Origin: Deltaproteobacteria bacterium
GTDB taxonomy: Bacteria; Myxococcota; XYA12-FULL-58-9; JABJBS01
DNA: 39,689 nt
NCBI GenBank assembly: GCA_018668695.1
Contig: JABJBS010000217.1
Location: forward strand, 1 to 39,689
Reading direction: 5' to 3'
Shown in pieces: positions 25,117-33,801 of the stretch. Numbering within the stretch: the first letter of the stretch is position 1; the number at the start of each line of letters is the position of its first letter. The notes beneath the pieces are model-generated. The model saw only the letters and a program-made list of their open reading frames with translations. It had not been told where the DNA came from and did no database searches. A program made the position numbers and the translations under genes.

Positions 25117-27285
25117 TTATGATTGATGTGTGATTTTCCAGGCGCGGTGCACGTGATTGTTGCGTGCAAAGTCTTCTGGCTTGGTCTGGTGCGTGATCTC
25201 TTCGAAGTTGAGATTGGGCAGGGCATCGCTGTCGAGCTTAAAGCCGCGGCGATTGTTTGAGAAAATCAGGGTGCCGCCAGGCTTTAGGTGGTTGGCAGTG
25301 AGTTCCAGAAGATTCACGTGGTCTCTTTGAATATCAAAGGTGGAGTCCATCTTCTTCGAGTTGGAGAATGTAGGTGGATCTAAGAAGATGAGGTCATAGA
25401 GGTCATTGGTTTGATAGAGCCAGTCGATACAATCGGCACGTACAAAGCGGTGGTGACGCCCCAGGAGGTTGTTGACACGTAGGTTGTCTTCGCCCCAGTC
25501 CAAATAGGTATTGGACATATCCACTGTGGTGGTAGACCGCGCTCCGCCAGCTGCTGCGTAAACGGTTGCACTGCCGGTGTAAGCGAAGAGATTTAAGAAA
25601 TCCTTGCCTTGGGCCATATCGCGAATCATCGCGCGTGCGTTGCGGTGGTCTAGGAAAATACCGGTATCCAAATAGTCGGTAAAGTTGACCAGGAAGGTGA
25701 GGTCATTTTCTAGGATACGGTCACGTTGACCATGCTCTGCATTTTTCTCGTACTGATTGGTGCCGCGCTGACGTTCTCTCGTTTTGACATGGAGGTTATC
25801 AGGATCAAGCCCTAAGCTTTCAACCATGAAGCGGCCAGTGCCTTGTACCATTTCAATGCGGCGTTTTTGTGCTTTGTGGTCATCGATAATTGCGGGAGGT
25901 GCATATTCTTGGAGGTGGACATTGTCTCCATAGATATCAATCGCCGCTGCATATTCAGGCAGATCTTTGTCGTAGAGGCGATAGGCTTCAACTTTATTTT
26001 TCTTCGCCCACTTTTTAAGACGCTTAAGGTTTTTGTTGAGACGATTCACAAGCATCTGCGGACCTTCAGCCAGCGGTTGCTCGGTATCTCTTGCCAGCAC
26101 TTCGGGCCGTGTTTCCCGAAGCGTGCGCTTGGCATCAATCTTAAATTGCAAAAGCTCGCACCTGAGTTTGCCGTTGTTTACAACATTGCGACGGTGGGCT
26201 TTGAGGCCTAGGCGCGTGGCGAGTTCTTTGTTGCTGGTAATGATTGATGCGTTCCAGCCAGTGAAGTGGGTCTTCATTTGCTGGCCAAGTTCTGCGTAGA
26301 GGTGCTCAAGCTCTTCGGTGACGCCCAGTCGCTCTCCGTAAGGAGGGTTGACGATAACGAGGCCGGTCTCGGCTTTGTCTTGTAGGCCGCGAAAATCTTG
26401 AAAGCGCTGCTGGGATACTTGAATTTTACCGGACAACCCGGCGCGCTCGATATTACGCTGGGCAACATTCACAGCTCTTCCATCAGAGTCGATACCAAAG
26501 ATGGTTGGGATTTTATCGATGCCTTTGTCGCGGCGGCGCAGTGCTTCTTCTTGAAGCTCTTGCCAAGCTTTTGCATCGTGGCCTTTCCAGCCAATAAAGC
26601 CGAAGTATTTGCGGCCTAAGTTGGGAGCGATGTCGCCGGCCATGAGTGCGCCTTCAATCAGGAAGGTTCCCGAGCCGCACATGGGATCAAAGAGTTGTCC
26701 TTCTTGAAGAAGCTTTCCCCATTCGGCACGCCAGAGCATGGCTGCGGCCAAGGTTTCTTTAAGAGGAGCAAAGCTTCCTTCGATGCGGTAACCGCGGCGG
26801 TGGAGGCTGCGGCCCGCGAGGTCGATGCCAAATGTGACTTCATCGGAAATGAGGCTTGCGTGAATGGATACATCGGGCTCTTCAAGTTCTATCGAGGGGC
26901 GTTCGCCCGCCTCATCTCGAATCTGGTCAACGATGGCGTCTTTGATTTTCAGCGCCGCGAAGTGGCTGTGGTCGATTTTTGACTTTCGAACCATGCAGTG
27001 AACCGCCATGGTTTGAAAAGAGTCCATATGGTCCAGCCAGTTGATGTTTTTGGCTGCGTCATAGAGCTCTTCGCCGGTTGCCGCGGGAAAGGTTCCCAGA
27101 GGCATCCACACCCGATTGGCCAGACGTGACCATAGGCAGACCCGGTATGCATCTTCGAGGGTTCCCTCAAAGGTTACAGAGCCTCCGGTTTGTTTAACGC
27201 CCTGGAGGCCGAGGTCTTCTAGTTCGCTTGCAAGCCAAGCAAGCAGATCTCTTTGGGAGGTGGCATGAAAAGTATGAATCGTCAT
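25117..27285 (-). CDS. rlmKL: Bifunctional 23S rRNA guanine methyltransferase RlmK/RlmL
   Basis: At 722 residues it is close to the E. coli enzyme (about 700). The N-terminal THUMP region is followed by the RlmL N2-methyltransferase with FDPMCGSGTFLIEGAL and the catalytic NPPYGERLG. The C-terminal RlmK module has FLNLFAYTGSATVYAAAGGA and FLDPPTFSNSKKM. These enzymes methylate G2445 (N2) and G2069 (N7) of 23S rRNA during ribosome assembly. The reaction assignment is from the family, not the sequence alone. It is a stand-alone gene, with no cotranscribed neighbour. Confidence 0.95.
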   Translation of the reverse strand: MTIHTFHATSQRDLLAWLASELEDLGLQGVKQTGGSVTFEGTLEDAYRVCLWSRLANRVWMPLGTFPAATGEELYDAAKNINWLDHMDSFQTMAVHCMVRKSKIDHSHFAALKIKDAIVDQIRDEAGERPSIELEEPDVSIHASLISDEVTFGIDLAGRSLHRRGYRIEGSFAPLKETLAAAMLWRAEWGKLLQEGQLFDPMCGSGTFLIEGALMAGDIAPNLGRKYFGFIGWKGHDAKAWQELQEEALRRRDKGIDKIPTIFGIDSDGRAVNVAQRNIERAGLSGKIQVSQQRFQDFRGLQDKAETGLVIVNPPYGERLGVTEELEHLYAELGQQMKTHFTGWNASIITSNKELATRLGLKAHRRNVVNNGKLRCELLQFKIDAKRTLRETRPEVLARDTEQPLAEGPQMLVNRLNKNLKRLKKWAKKNKVEAYRLYDKDLPEYAAAIDIYGDNVHLQEYAPPAIIDDHKAQKRRIEMVQGTGRFMVESLGLDPDNLHVKTRERQRGTNQYEKNAEHGQRDRILENDLTFLVNFTDYLDTGIFLDHRNARAMIRDMAQGKDFLNLFAYTGSATVYAAAGGARSTTTVDMSNTYLDWGEDNLRVNNLLGRHHRFVRADCIDWLYQTNDLYDLIFLDPPTFSNSKKMDSTFDIQRDHVNLLELTANHLKPGGTLIFSNNRRGFKLDSDALPNLNFEEITHQTKPEDFARNNHVHRAWKITHQS

Positions 27286-27329
27286 CGTGCGGCCCCGATA
27301 GCGGCCTAAGCTCCCGTCGTCAATGTACT

Positions 27330-29549
27330 TTAGTCACAACCGGTGGTTTTGTTGTTATTAATTGTTCGGTTGTCTGAGTAGGAGATTTGCCAAGGGTTTT
27401 GGCCGAAAACTTCCTCAACGAGACAGAGGTTTGGGTTGTAAGTGATATCGAGAGTGCCTGCTTGCATAAGGTCTGGAACCCAAAATTTATTCAAACTAGG
27501 ATTGTAGCCAATCTTCAGGGTGTTGGTTACCTGCAAAAGTCTTTCCATCGAGACCTCCAGCAATTCCTCATTTTCATGATATGTACAATCTTGGCCGACG
27601 CAGAACTGATAACGCTCGACTCTGAGGCTCTCTCCTATAACTCTTAAATTATCAAGGTTGAGTCTGCTTAGTCCGTCCACCCATCCCAGCCCTGCTGGAG
27701 ATTGGGGAACAACTGTAACTGACCCAGTCACCTGGTAGATCTGGTCAAAGCTATAATTTGCAACAGCACAGAAATCGCAGCTCCAATAGTAGGCTTGAAT
27801 TGTTAAATTACCGTCGATCACGTTGCAGTTTTCGATATCATTATTAGATCCACTGGTAACTAGAAAGTCACCCTCGCATACAGTGCTCTCGCAATTTGGG
27901 CAGCCGTGAAACAAATCTGTAGTAACCCCGTTGCTGTATGAACCTTCATCGCACTCTTCATAGTCTTCATCGATGGTGTTGTCTCCACAATAATGGGTAA
28001 CTCCATTTTGATTTTGGCAATTTGAATTACAAACAGTGCATGACTGAAGACCATAGGCACAAGCTTCAAGCTGTGTGTTTCCGTCGTCGCAAGTTTCGTA
28101 CGCGTTATCCGTGGCGCCATCACCGCAATAATGGGTAATGCCGTCTTGCTCCTGGCAGGTAGAGTTACACACCCGGCATGACTCCAGGCCATAGTCACAC
28201 TCTTCTGTCTCTGTATCACCTTCATCACAGTTTTCGTGGTTAGAGTCGATCAATGTGTCTCCACAATAGCTGGTTTCACCAGAGACCCATTCACAACTAG
28301 GATTGCATACGCTACAGGATTCAAGTCCATATTCGCAGATCTCAAGCTCTAAGTTTCCATCATCACAAGCTTCGTAGCCGGCGTCTGTATTCCCATCGCC
28401 GCAGTAACTGATCGAGCCCTCAAAGTACTGGCATTGTTCATTGCATAATGAACAGCTTTGTTCTCCATAGGCGCATTCAGTGGTGAAGGTGCCCGACAAT
28501 TCGCACTGTTCCCCATTATCTGTATCAACCCAACCATCTCCACAATAACTGGTTGTCCCTGCTTCTAATATGCATTCTGGTGAACACACTTCACATGACT
28601 GTTCGTTGTAGTTACATGCCAGGCTTAAAGTATTGCCATCATCGCATGCTTCATTGGCGCTTTGATTTGTTAGCGAGTCACCACATTCGGCGGGTGTACA
28701 GTCCACGTCGCATTCGGCACTTTCGCCTGATGCGTCGCAGCTCTCACCAGCAGATTGGTTCGTGTTGCCATCGCCGCAGAAGCTAAACGTGCAGTCATCG
28801 TCACAGGATTCAGACTCTCCTGCATCATCACAAAGTTCAAAAACCGGATCGAATTTACTATTGATTTCTTCGAACCGCTGAAAACCATCTCCGCAAAAAG
28901 CATTTCTACAGTCTGTCAGACATGCGTCGTTATTACTTAGGTTTCCATCATCACACTCTTCCTGACCTCGCTGCACACCGTCGCCGCAAACGTTTTCTCC
29001 GCAAACTCCTAAATTACAAACCAGTTCGCCGCCGCATTCGTAGTCGAAACCGCAGTCATCGCCTTCTTGAAGGTCAAAGCATTCTAAAGCGCCATTGCAT
29101 TGTTGGACGCCGCATTCATCGGCTGGGTCTTCTCCAGCTGGAATGGCTGCACAAACTCCGTTGTCGTTAGAACCGCCAGTTAACGCGGCTGAGCATGCTG
29201 AACAAATACCGTCACAAGCAGACTCACAACACACGCCGTCTACGCAAAAACCACTGGCGCACATTTGTTCATCGGAGCATAGGCTTCCATTGGTTTCTTG
29301 AGGAACACATTCTTCGTCCAGGCAATAAAATCCATCTGCGCAGGGCGTTTCTTCTGAACATGCAGGGTCAATGGTTGAAGGGTCGCTTGAGTCTGCTGCG
29401 TCACTTGCGTCAATTACGTCACTCGCATCTGCCGCATCACTCAAAGTTCCAGGCACGTTTTCATCATCACCGAACACCACACAACCCGAAATGAGTAAAA
29501 CGAGACAAGTGGTGGAACAGAAATTTAAAACGCTATGCATATGTTTCAT
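27330..29549 (-). CDS. Lipoprotein with nine DUF4215 Cys-rich repeats and receptor-L-like C-terminal domain
   Basis: The 739-residue protein starts at the ATG at 29549 (GGAG upstream). A lipobox (LLISGC, C23) marks it as a lipoprotein. A Ser/Asp/Ala linker follows (about 36-60), then Cys-rich segments, then nine repeats (about residues 188-560) built on CGDG...CDDGN...C..C. Four of them carry the long form with YGLESC-VCN and TxYCGD. The last 150 residues (INGNLT-like IDGNLTI, LSRLNLDNLRVIGESLRVE, LDITYNPNLC) resemble receptor L / ECM33-type beta-helix repeats. It is surface exposed and disulphide rich. Its role may be adhesion or ligand recognition; no catalytic residues are seen. Confidence 0.85.
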   Translation of the reverse strand: MKHMHSVLNFCSTTCLVLLISGCVVFGDDENVPGTLSDAADASDVIDASDAADSSDPSTIDPACSEETPCADGFYCLDEECVPQETNGSLCSDEQMCASGFCVDGVCCESACDGICSACSAALTGGSNDNGVCAAIPAGEDPADECGVQQCNGALECFDLQEGDDCGFDYECGGELVCNLGVCGENVCGDGVQRGQEECDDGNLSNNDACLTDCRNAFCGDGFQRFEEINSKFDPVFELCDDAGESESCDDDCTFSFCGDGNTNQSAGESCDASGESAECDVDCTPAECGDSLTNQSANEACDDGNTLSLACNYNEQSCEVCSPECILEAGTTSYCGDGWVDTDNGEQCELSGTFTTECAYGEQSCSLCNEQCQYFEGSISYCGDGNTDAGYEACDDGNLELEICEYGLESCSVCNPSCEWVSGETSYCGDTLIDSNHENCDEGDTETEECDYGLESCRVCNSTCQEQDGITHYCGDGATDNAYETCDDGNTQLEACAYGLQSCTVCNSNCQNQNGVTHYCGDNTIDEDYEECDEGSYSNGVTTDLFHGCPNCESTVCEGDFLVTSGSNNDIENCNVIDGNLTIQAYYWSCDFCAVANYSFDQIYQVTGSVTVVPQSPAGLGWVDGLSRLNLDNLRVIGESLRVERYQFCVGQDCTYHENEELLEVSMERLLQVTNTLKIGYNPSLNKFWVPDLMQAGTLDITYNPNLCLVEEVFGQNPWQISYSDNRTINNNKTTGCD
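27870..28990 (-). repeat. Nine tandem DUF4215-encoding repeat units
   Basis: The units of about 110-150 bp encode one Cys-rich module each. The DNA has drifted, so amino-acid similarity is stronger than nucleotide identity. The protein repeats alternate short units (CGDG-N-C) and longer ones with an added CxxxxQSCxxCNxxC segment. Edges are approximate. Confidence 0.7.
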
Positions 29550-29810
29550 CGTATGATTCTCCAGTAACCAGGTCGATGCGTTTGAATCGGTTGTTGCTTC
29601 ATCCAAAGACGGTGGGTCGCTGGCCTGAGGCCCGAAACCGGGGGAGAGTCGATAATGAGACACTTCGCGATGGGGTCCTGCTTAATCAGTGGCATCCCAT
29701 TGGTCAATGCGCAGGGCACTGATTTGGTGACTCTTTTTGGTTTTTCGAACGCGCGGATGAGCGTGAAAACTCTTAAAGATCTTGGGCACCAAGGACTATC
29801 AACATGCATC

Positions 29811-30803
29811 TTAAAGCCAGCCTTGGTTTCGATACCAGTTTAAGGTCTCAGTAACTCCCTCAATCAGAGAAGTCTTCGCTTGAAACCCCAGTTCTTTTTG
29901 AATGCGCGAAGAGGAACAAATCCAATATGGCTGTTTACCGTCACGCCATTTGTCGCGGGTCACTAAGGTAGAGCGGCCGGTGACCCGTGAACGCAGCTCG
30001 TTCAAGGCACCTCCCCAGTAAATCAGGCCGGAAGGAACCCTTACAGTTAAGAGGCGCTTGCGTTTGGCTCCTCCGTCGATAGCGCTTCGAATGGCATAAC
30101 CAAAATTTTTCCAAGTGTGTTGGTCACCGTCATCCACATAATAAAGACTGCCAGTCGCTTGATTTCCCTCTAGGCAAAGACGGATTGCACGGGCGCAATC
30201 TGGTCCATAGATGATGCTCATGGCCTTTCCAGGCGGTTTCAGGAGTAATCCTTTTTGTATGCCTTGGAAGACTTTAAGCATCTTGGAATCCCGGGGCCCA
30301 TAGACGACAGGGGGGCGAATGATGGTGAGTTGTAGCTGGTTTTCGATGCTTCTACACACCGACTCCGCTTCAAGTTTGCTGCGACCATAATGAGACACTG
30401 GATTGGCAAGGTCGGTTTCGGTCCGAGGAACCGGTTTTTTTAAGGGTCCTGCGGCCGAGATGGAAGAGATGAGAATGAATCTTTTAGGTGCTTGTTTCGT
30501 TTTGCGAATAGATTGAATCAGCTCTTGAGTGGTGTGGGTGTTCTGGTGGTAAAAGTCGGTGGTTCGCTTTACTTTTCCCCCGCCCGCAGCATGAATCACC
30601 GCGTCGATGGTATCCAGATGAGGCATGATACTCTTGTGATCGTGCAGGTCAGCGGTCACGCATTGCGTTCGCTCTAAGCTTGCGAGGTATTGAGTATCTG
30701 AACTTGGTCGCACCAGAGCTCGAATCCGATGGCCGTTGGCAACAAGCTCTTGGGCAATGTGACTGCCTAGAAATCCTGTGGCTCCTGTAATCAAAACGTG
30801 CAC
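29811..30803 (-). CDS. NAD(P)-dependent epimerase/3beta-hydroxysteroid dehydrogenase-like protein
   Basis: A 330-residue extended SDR. GATGFLGSH binds the dinucleotide, ISSISAAGP and YGRSK form the catalytic Ser-Tyr-Lys set, and IRPPVVYGPRD follows. The pattern fits the 3beta-HSD/NSDHL and dihydroflavonol-reductase-like group, which oxidise or reduce hydroxyl/keto groups on sterols and other lipophilic substrates. The start is GTG at 30803 with AAGGGGG upstream at 9 bp. It is divergent from the Rieske oxygenase that opens the large operon at 31089. In bacterial sterol C4-demethylation a Rieske enzyme works with a reductase of this family (SdmA/SdmB), which makes a functional link possible but unproven. 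Confidence 0.85.
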   Translation of the reverse strand: MHVLITGATGFLGSHIAQELVANGHRIRALVRPSSDTQYLASLERTQCVTADLHDHKSIMPHLDTIDAVIHAAGGGKVKRTTDFYHQNTHTTQELIQSIRKTKQAPKRFILISSISAAGPLKKPVPRTETDLANPVSHYGRSKLEAESVCRSIENQLQLTIIRPPVVYGPRDSKMLKVFQGIQKGLLLKPPGKAMSIIYGPDCARAIRLCLEGNQATGSLYYVDDGDQHTWKNFGYAIRSAIDGGAKRKRLLTVRVPSGLIYWGGALNELRSRVTGRSTLVTRDKWRDGKQPYWICSSSRIQKELGFQAKTSLIEGVTETLNWYRNQGWL

Positions 30804-31088
30804 CGTTTAAGCCCCCTTAGATGCGAACGTAGTGAAAGCTTATCTCGTAAAGATGCCGGGCACTTAGATCAATTTGGCTCAGCGGTAGCATTACTTTATG
30901 ACCCATGTGCGCCATTATTTTGGTGCTGAGTCATTGTGGTGGGTGGCCCAAGCCAGCTGTCGTTTCATAAAATCGATATAAAACAGTGGTTTATGAGTTC
31001 ATTTTGGATTTTCGGAACTGGCATAGAATGTGCTGATTTAAGAACACATGGGTTTTCAATGAAAGAAGACTCAACGATCGGAGTGGGT
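30804..31088. other. Divergent control region of the epimerase gene and the oxygenase operon
   Basis: These 285 bp hold the start sites of both transcripts. An open reading frame crosses it in frame with the Rieske gene but lacks a ribosome site. I cannot assign clear -35/-10 boxes or an operator palindrome. Confidence 0.4.
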
Positions 31089-32189
31089 ATGTCAGCGTTG
31101 GTACAAATCGAAAGTGTTCGGGAAAAGCGAAAGAATTCTCTCCAAGAGAGTGAAACTTTTGGCAGTTTCGACCGAATCATCGAAGGCTGGTACTGGCTCA
31201 TCCCTTCGCACAAAGTCAAAAAGGGTAAAATCAAGCCGGTCAACACGATGGGGCGCGAGCTGGTTGTGTTTCGAGGCGATGACGGTGTGGTCCGCATTAT
31301 GGATGCGTACTGCCCTCACATGGGCGCTCATTTGGCAGAAGGTAAAGTCGACGGCAATGGCGTACGCTGCTTTTTTCATCATTGGAAACTCAGCGAAGAA
31401 GGTAAGGTTGTAGATATACCCTGTCAGAAACATCCTGTTCGCGCAGGTGTTCGCACATGGCCAGCCGAAGAGAAATACGGAATGGTCTGGATTTATACGG
31501 GCGAAACTCCCAAGCATCCGGTGCCTTATATTCCTGAGCTTAAAGATGAAGAGGAAGATTTTGCTTTTGGGAATGCATTTGAAAAAGGCTGCCATCCGAA
31601 TATCGTGATGGTCAATGCTATCGATGAGCAGCATTTTCACTCCGTACACCCCATGGCATCGTCTCTGGCAGACGGCCTTCATTTTGATATTTCGTCTTAC
31701 AACGACAATTGCCAAATATTCGACAATAACAAGCCTGTTCCGAAAACGAGCCTGATCAACCGATTTCTGAGTCGATTTTATGAAGGTCCGCTCACTTACC
31801 GTATGGTCTATTGGAATGGTTCAACAGGCTCTGTAACCATTGGTCCGGATATGTTGCACTTTCATATCATCTTTGCGCTGCGCCCATCGGCACGAGGAAC
31901 CGCTGAAGGGCAAACACTCTTAGTAACGAAAAAACGTTCCGGAGTTTTGGGATGGGTAGCCAACCGTATGTTGTTGTGGGTGACAAAAGTAGTTGGCAAT
32001 TACTTTGCAAAAGGGGACACTCAGGTGTTTCAAACAATTCGGTGGAATTTCAAAACACCGATTAAAGCCGACCGACCGATTTTGGCATTCTCGAAGCACT
32101 TAACGGGGCAGAGTACTGTACCGTGGGGCTCGTGGGATGGCGATGTTGACAATAATGCGGTGTTCAACGGCAAAGGAGCTGAGGCATGA
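31089..32189 (+). CDS. Rieske-type non-haem iron oxygenase, first of the operon
   Basis: A 366-residue oxygenase alpha-subunit type protein. The Rieske [2Fe-2S] ligands are C75-x-H77 and C94-x-x-H97, and the mononuclear iron site is D179-x2-H182-x4-H187 in NAIDEQHFHSVHPM. Both centres are complete. It starts at the ATG at 31089, which has GGAG at 6 bp; earlier in-frame ATGs at 31059 and 30936 have poor sites. Such enzymes hydroxylate or demethylate aromatic or sterol-like compounds using electrons from a ferredoxin; one is encoded five genes downstream. Its last 4 bases overlap the next start (ATGA). Opening a ten-gene operon suggests the first oxidative step. Confidence 0.9.
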   Translation: MSALVQIESVREKRKNSLQESETFGSFDRIIEGWYWLIPSHKVKKGKIKPVNTMGRELVVFRGDDGVVRIMDAYCPHMGAHLAEGKVDGNGVRCFFHHWKLSEEGKVVDIPCQKHPVRAGVRTWPAEEKYGMVWIYTGETPKHPVPYIPELKDEEEDFAFGNAFEKGCHPNIVMVNAIDEQHFHSVHPMASSLADGLHFDISSYNDNCQIFDNNKPVPKTSLINRFLSRFYEGPLTYRMVYWNGSTGSVTIGPDMLHFHIIFALRPSARGTAEGQTLLVTKKRSGVLGWVANRMLLWVTKVVGNYFAKGDTQVFQTIRWNFKTPIKADRPILAFSKHLTGQSTVPWGSWDGDVDNNAVFNGKGAEA

Positions 32190-32968
32190 AAGCGATGTTT
32201 GCAAAAACAGTCTCTGCGAAAAGTATTGGTGAATCAGAACGACAGACCATGTACGGACTCATGCAGCAGTATTATGAGTGCATGGCGTGGGACCGGTTCA
32301 ATAAAGACCTCGATGACAAAGATGACGTCATTCTTTTAATGGACAAAGAGACGGGAACCATCAAAGGTTTTTCTACGCTTAAGAATATCGAGATAAAAAT
32401 TGGTAAGAGTAAGGCGTTTGGGGTCTTCAGTGGCGACACGGTTGTTGACCGTGCTTTTTGGGGCCAGCGCGTTTTAGGTAAAGCATTCTTACGCTACCTG
32501 TTTTTACAGAAAGCCCGGCGGCCTTTCACTCCATTTTACTGGATTTTAATCAGCAAGGGTTACAAAACTTACCTTCTTCTCGCCAATAACTTCAGTGAGC
32601 ACTATCCTCGATATGAGCAAGAAACGCCTCGGGATGCGCAATCCCTGATGGACCGTTTTGCCAATAGCCTATTTGGTGATGCGTACAATGGCGACACCGG
32701 CCTGATTCACTTTAAAGAGTCGCTTGGGCAGCTACGTGAAGGTATTGCTGATGTACCGACCGGCACATCTTTTCAGAACCCCCGTATTGCATATTTCGCA
32801 AAACAAAACCCAACCTGGGCAGATGGATCTGAACTCATGTGCATTGCACGCATGACCTGGTCCATGCCGCTGTATTATGTCTGTAAGTCATGGTGGAAAT
32901 TGATGGCACGACCATTCCTTAAGCGTGCCGCATTGAAGTCGAAAAATCTTCCTGAGATTGCGGGATGA
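32186..32968 (+). CDS. GNAT-like acyltransferase homologue of uncertain function
   Basis: A 260-residue protein. Residues about 45-115 have an N-acetyltransferase-like order: a strand with VILLMDKETG, a strand with GFSTLKNIEIKI, then GVFSGDTVVDRAFWGQRVLGKAF at the place of the acetyl-CoA loop. The match is weak and the C-terminal half is unrecognised; short aromatic-rich segments (FTPFYWILISKGYKTYLL) may be membrane-facing. The start overlaps the Rieske stop, and the stop overlaps the SDR start (ATGA both times), so it is translated as part of the pathway. It may be an N-acyltransferase like the FeeM/N-acyl amino acid synthase group, but I am not sure. Confidence 0.6.
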   Translation: MKAMFAKTVSAKSIGESERQTMYGLMQQYYECMAWDRFNKDLDDKDDVILLMDKETGTIKGFSTLKNIEIKIGKSKAFGVFSGDTVVDRAFWGQRVLGKAFLRYLFLQKARRPFTPFYWILISKGYKTYLLLANNFSEHYPRYEQETPRDAQSLMDRFANSLFGDAYNGDTGLIHFKESLGQLREGIADVPTGTSFQNPRIAYFAKQNPTWADGSELMCIARMTWSMPLYYVCKSWWKLMARPFLKRAALKSKNLPEIAG

Positions 32969-33798
32969 AGAAGGTCCTAATTACGGGCTGCTCATCTGGT
33001 GTGGGACGAATGCTGGTTCGCCCATTTCTTGAGAATGGGTGGTCTGTTGTGGCGACGATGCGGCGAGCCGCTGAGCGACAAGACCTTTTTAAACAAGAGT
33101 TAAGTGACTACCCCAAAAGTCTTGTGATTAAGAACTTAGACGTTATCTCACAAGAAGACCGCTCCATGATGGCCTCTTATATTCAAGAAGGCGGAATCGA
33201 TTGCTTGGTTAACAATGCGGGGTTTGCGCTTTTTGGCGCCCTTGAAGACTACAGTGAAGCTCAAATCCGCAATCAATTGGAAGTAAATTTAACGGCTCCG
33301 ATCCTTTTAACGAGGGCCTTTCTGCCGGCTCTGCGTCTTAAAAAAGGACGGGTGATTAACGTCTCGTCCATGATGGCATTTACGAGCTTTCCGCTCTCGT
33401 CCGTCTATTGCGCATCTAAATCTGGTCTAAGCATATGGTCGGAGGCTATGCGCCATGAACTCGCCGAGCTTGGCGTGTCGGTGCATGTGGTAGAACCGGG
33501 CGGTTTTCGTACCAACTTTGGAAGCAATATTGAATGGGGTACCGGTGATGTAAGCGATTATCGCACCTGGACCCAAGGGTACCATCGGTTGCATGATCAA
33601 CTTAGTGAAGGAACAGGTAAGGCACCAGCGCCCGTAGTCAACCGAATTCTAAGTATTGCTAAGGGCGAGAGCAGAGCGCTTCGATACCGAGCAGGTCTTG
33701 ATGCATTCATGACCGCCCTGATGAATTGGCTGATTCCGGAGAACATTCGTCTCTTTGTGATGGGGCGCCTGTTTAAGAAGGTGTTTACTCGGAGTTGA
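32965..33798 (+). CDS. Short-chain dehydrogenase/reductase of the operon
   Basis: A 277-residue classical SDR. TGCSSGVGR binds NAD(P)H, NNAG is present, and Ser in VSSMMAF with YCASK gives the catalytic set. The C-terminus (about 230-277) has a hydrophobic, Arg-rich extension (MNWLIPENIRLFVMGRLF) that could attach to a membrane. Overall it resembles 17beta-HSD-like and retinol-dehydrogenase-like reductases. It overlaps the upstream GNAT-like gene by 4 bp and is 3 bp from the di-iron gene downstream. Its job in the pathway is probably to oxidise or reduce an alcohol made by one of the oxygenases; substrate unknown. Confidence 0.9.
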   Translation: MKKVLITGCSSGVGRMLVRPFLENGWSVVATMRRAAERQDLFKQELSDYPKSLVIKNLDVISQEDRSMMASYIQEGGIDCLVNNAGFALFGALEDYSEAQIRNQLEVNLTAPILLTRAFLPALRLKKGRVINVSSMMAFTSFPLSSVYCASKSGLSIWSEAMRHELAELGVSVHVVEPGGFRTNFGSNIEWGTGDVSDYRTWTQGYHRLHDQLSEGTGKAPAPVVNRILSIAKGESRALRYRAGLDAFMTALMNWLIPENIRLFVMGRLFKKVFTRS

Positions 33799-33801
33799 AC
33801 T

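Noticed and set aside
27870-28990. Regularly spaced repeats considered as a CRISPR-like array
   Set aside because: The periodicity is protein-coding (DUF4215 modules in one open frame), with diverged DNA and no constant direct repeat.
29546-29843. Small frames on both strands between the DUF4215 gene and the epimerase gene
   Set aside because: Low-complexity translations without motif, ribosome site or signal peptide; I treat the gap as non-coding.
31092-31715. 207-residue minus-strand open frame
   Set aside because: Antisense to the first Rieske gene, whose iron ligands are intact; the frame is a shadow.
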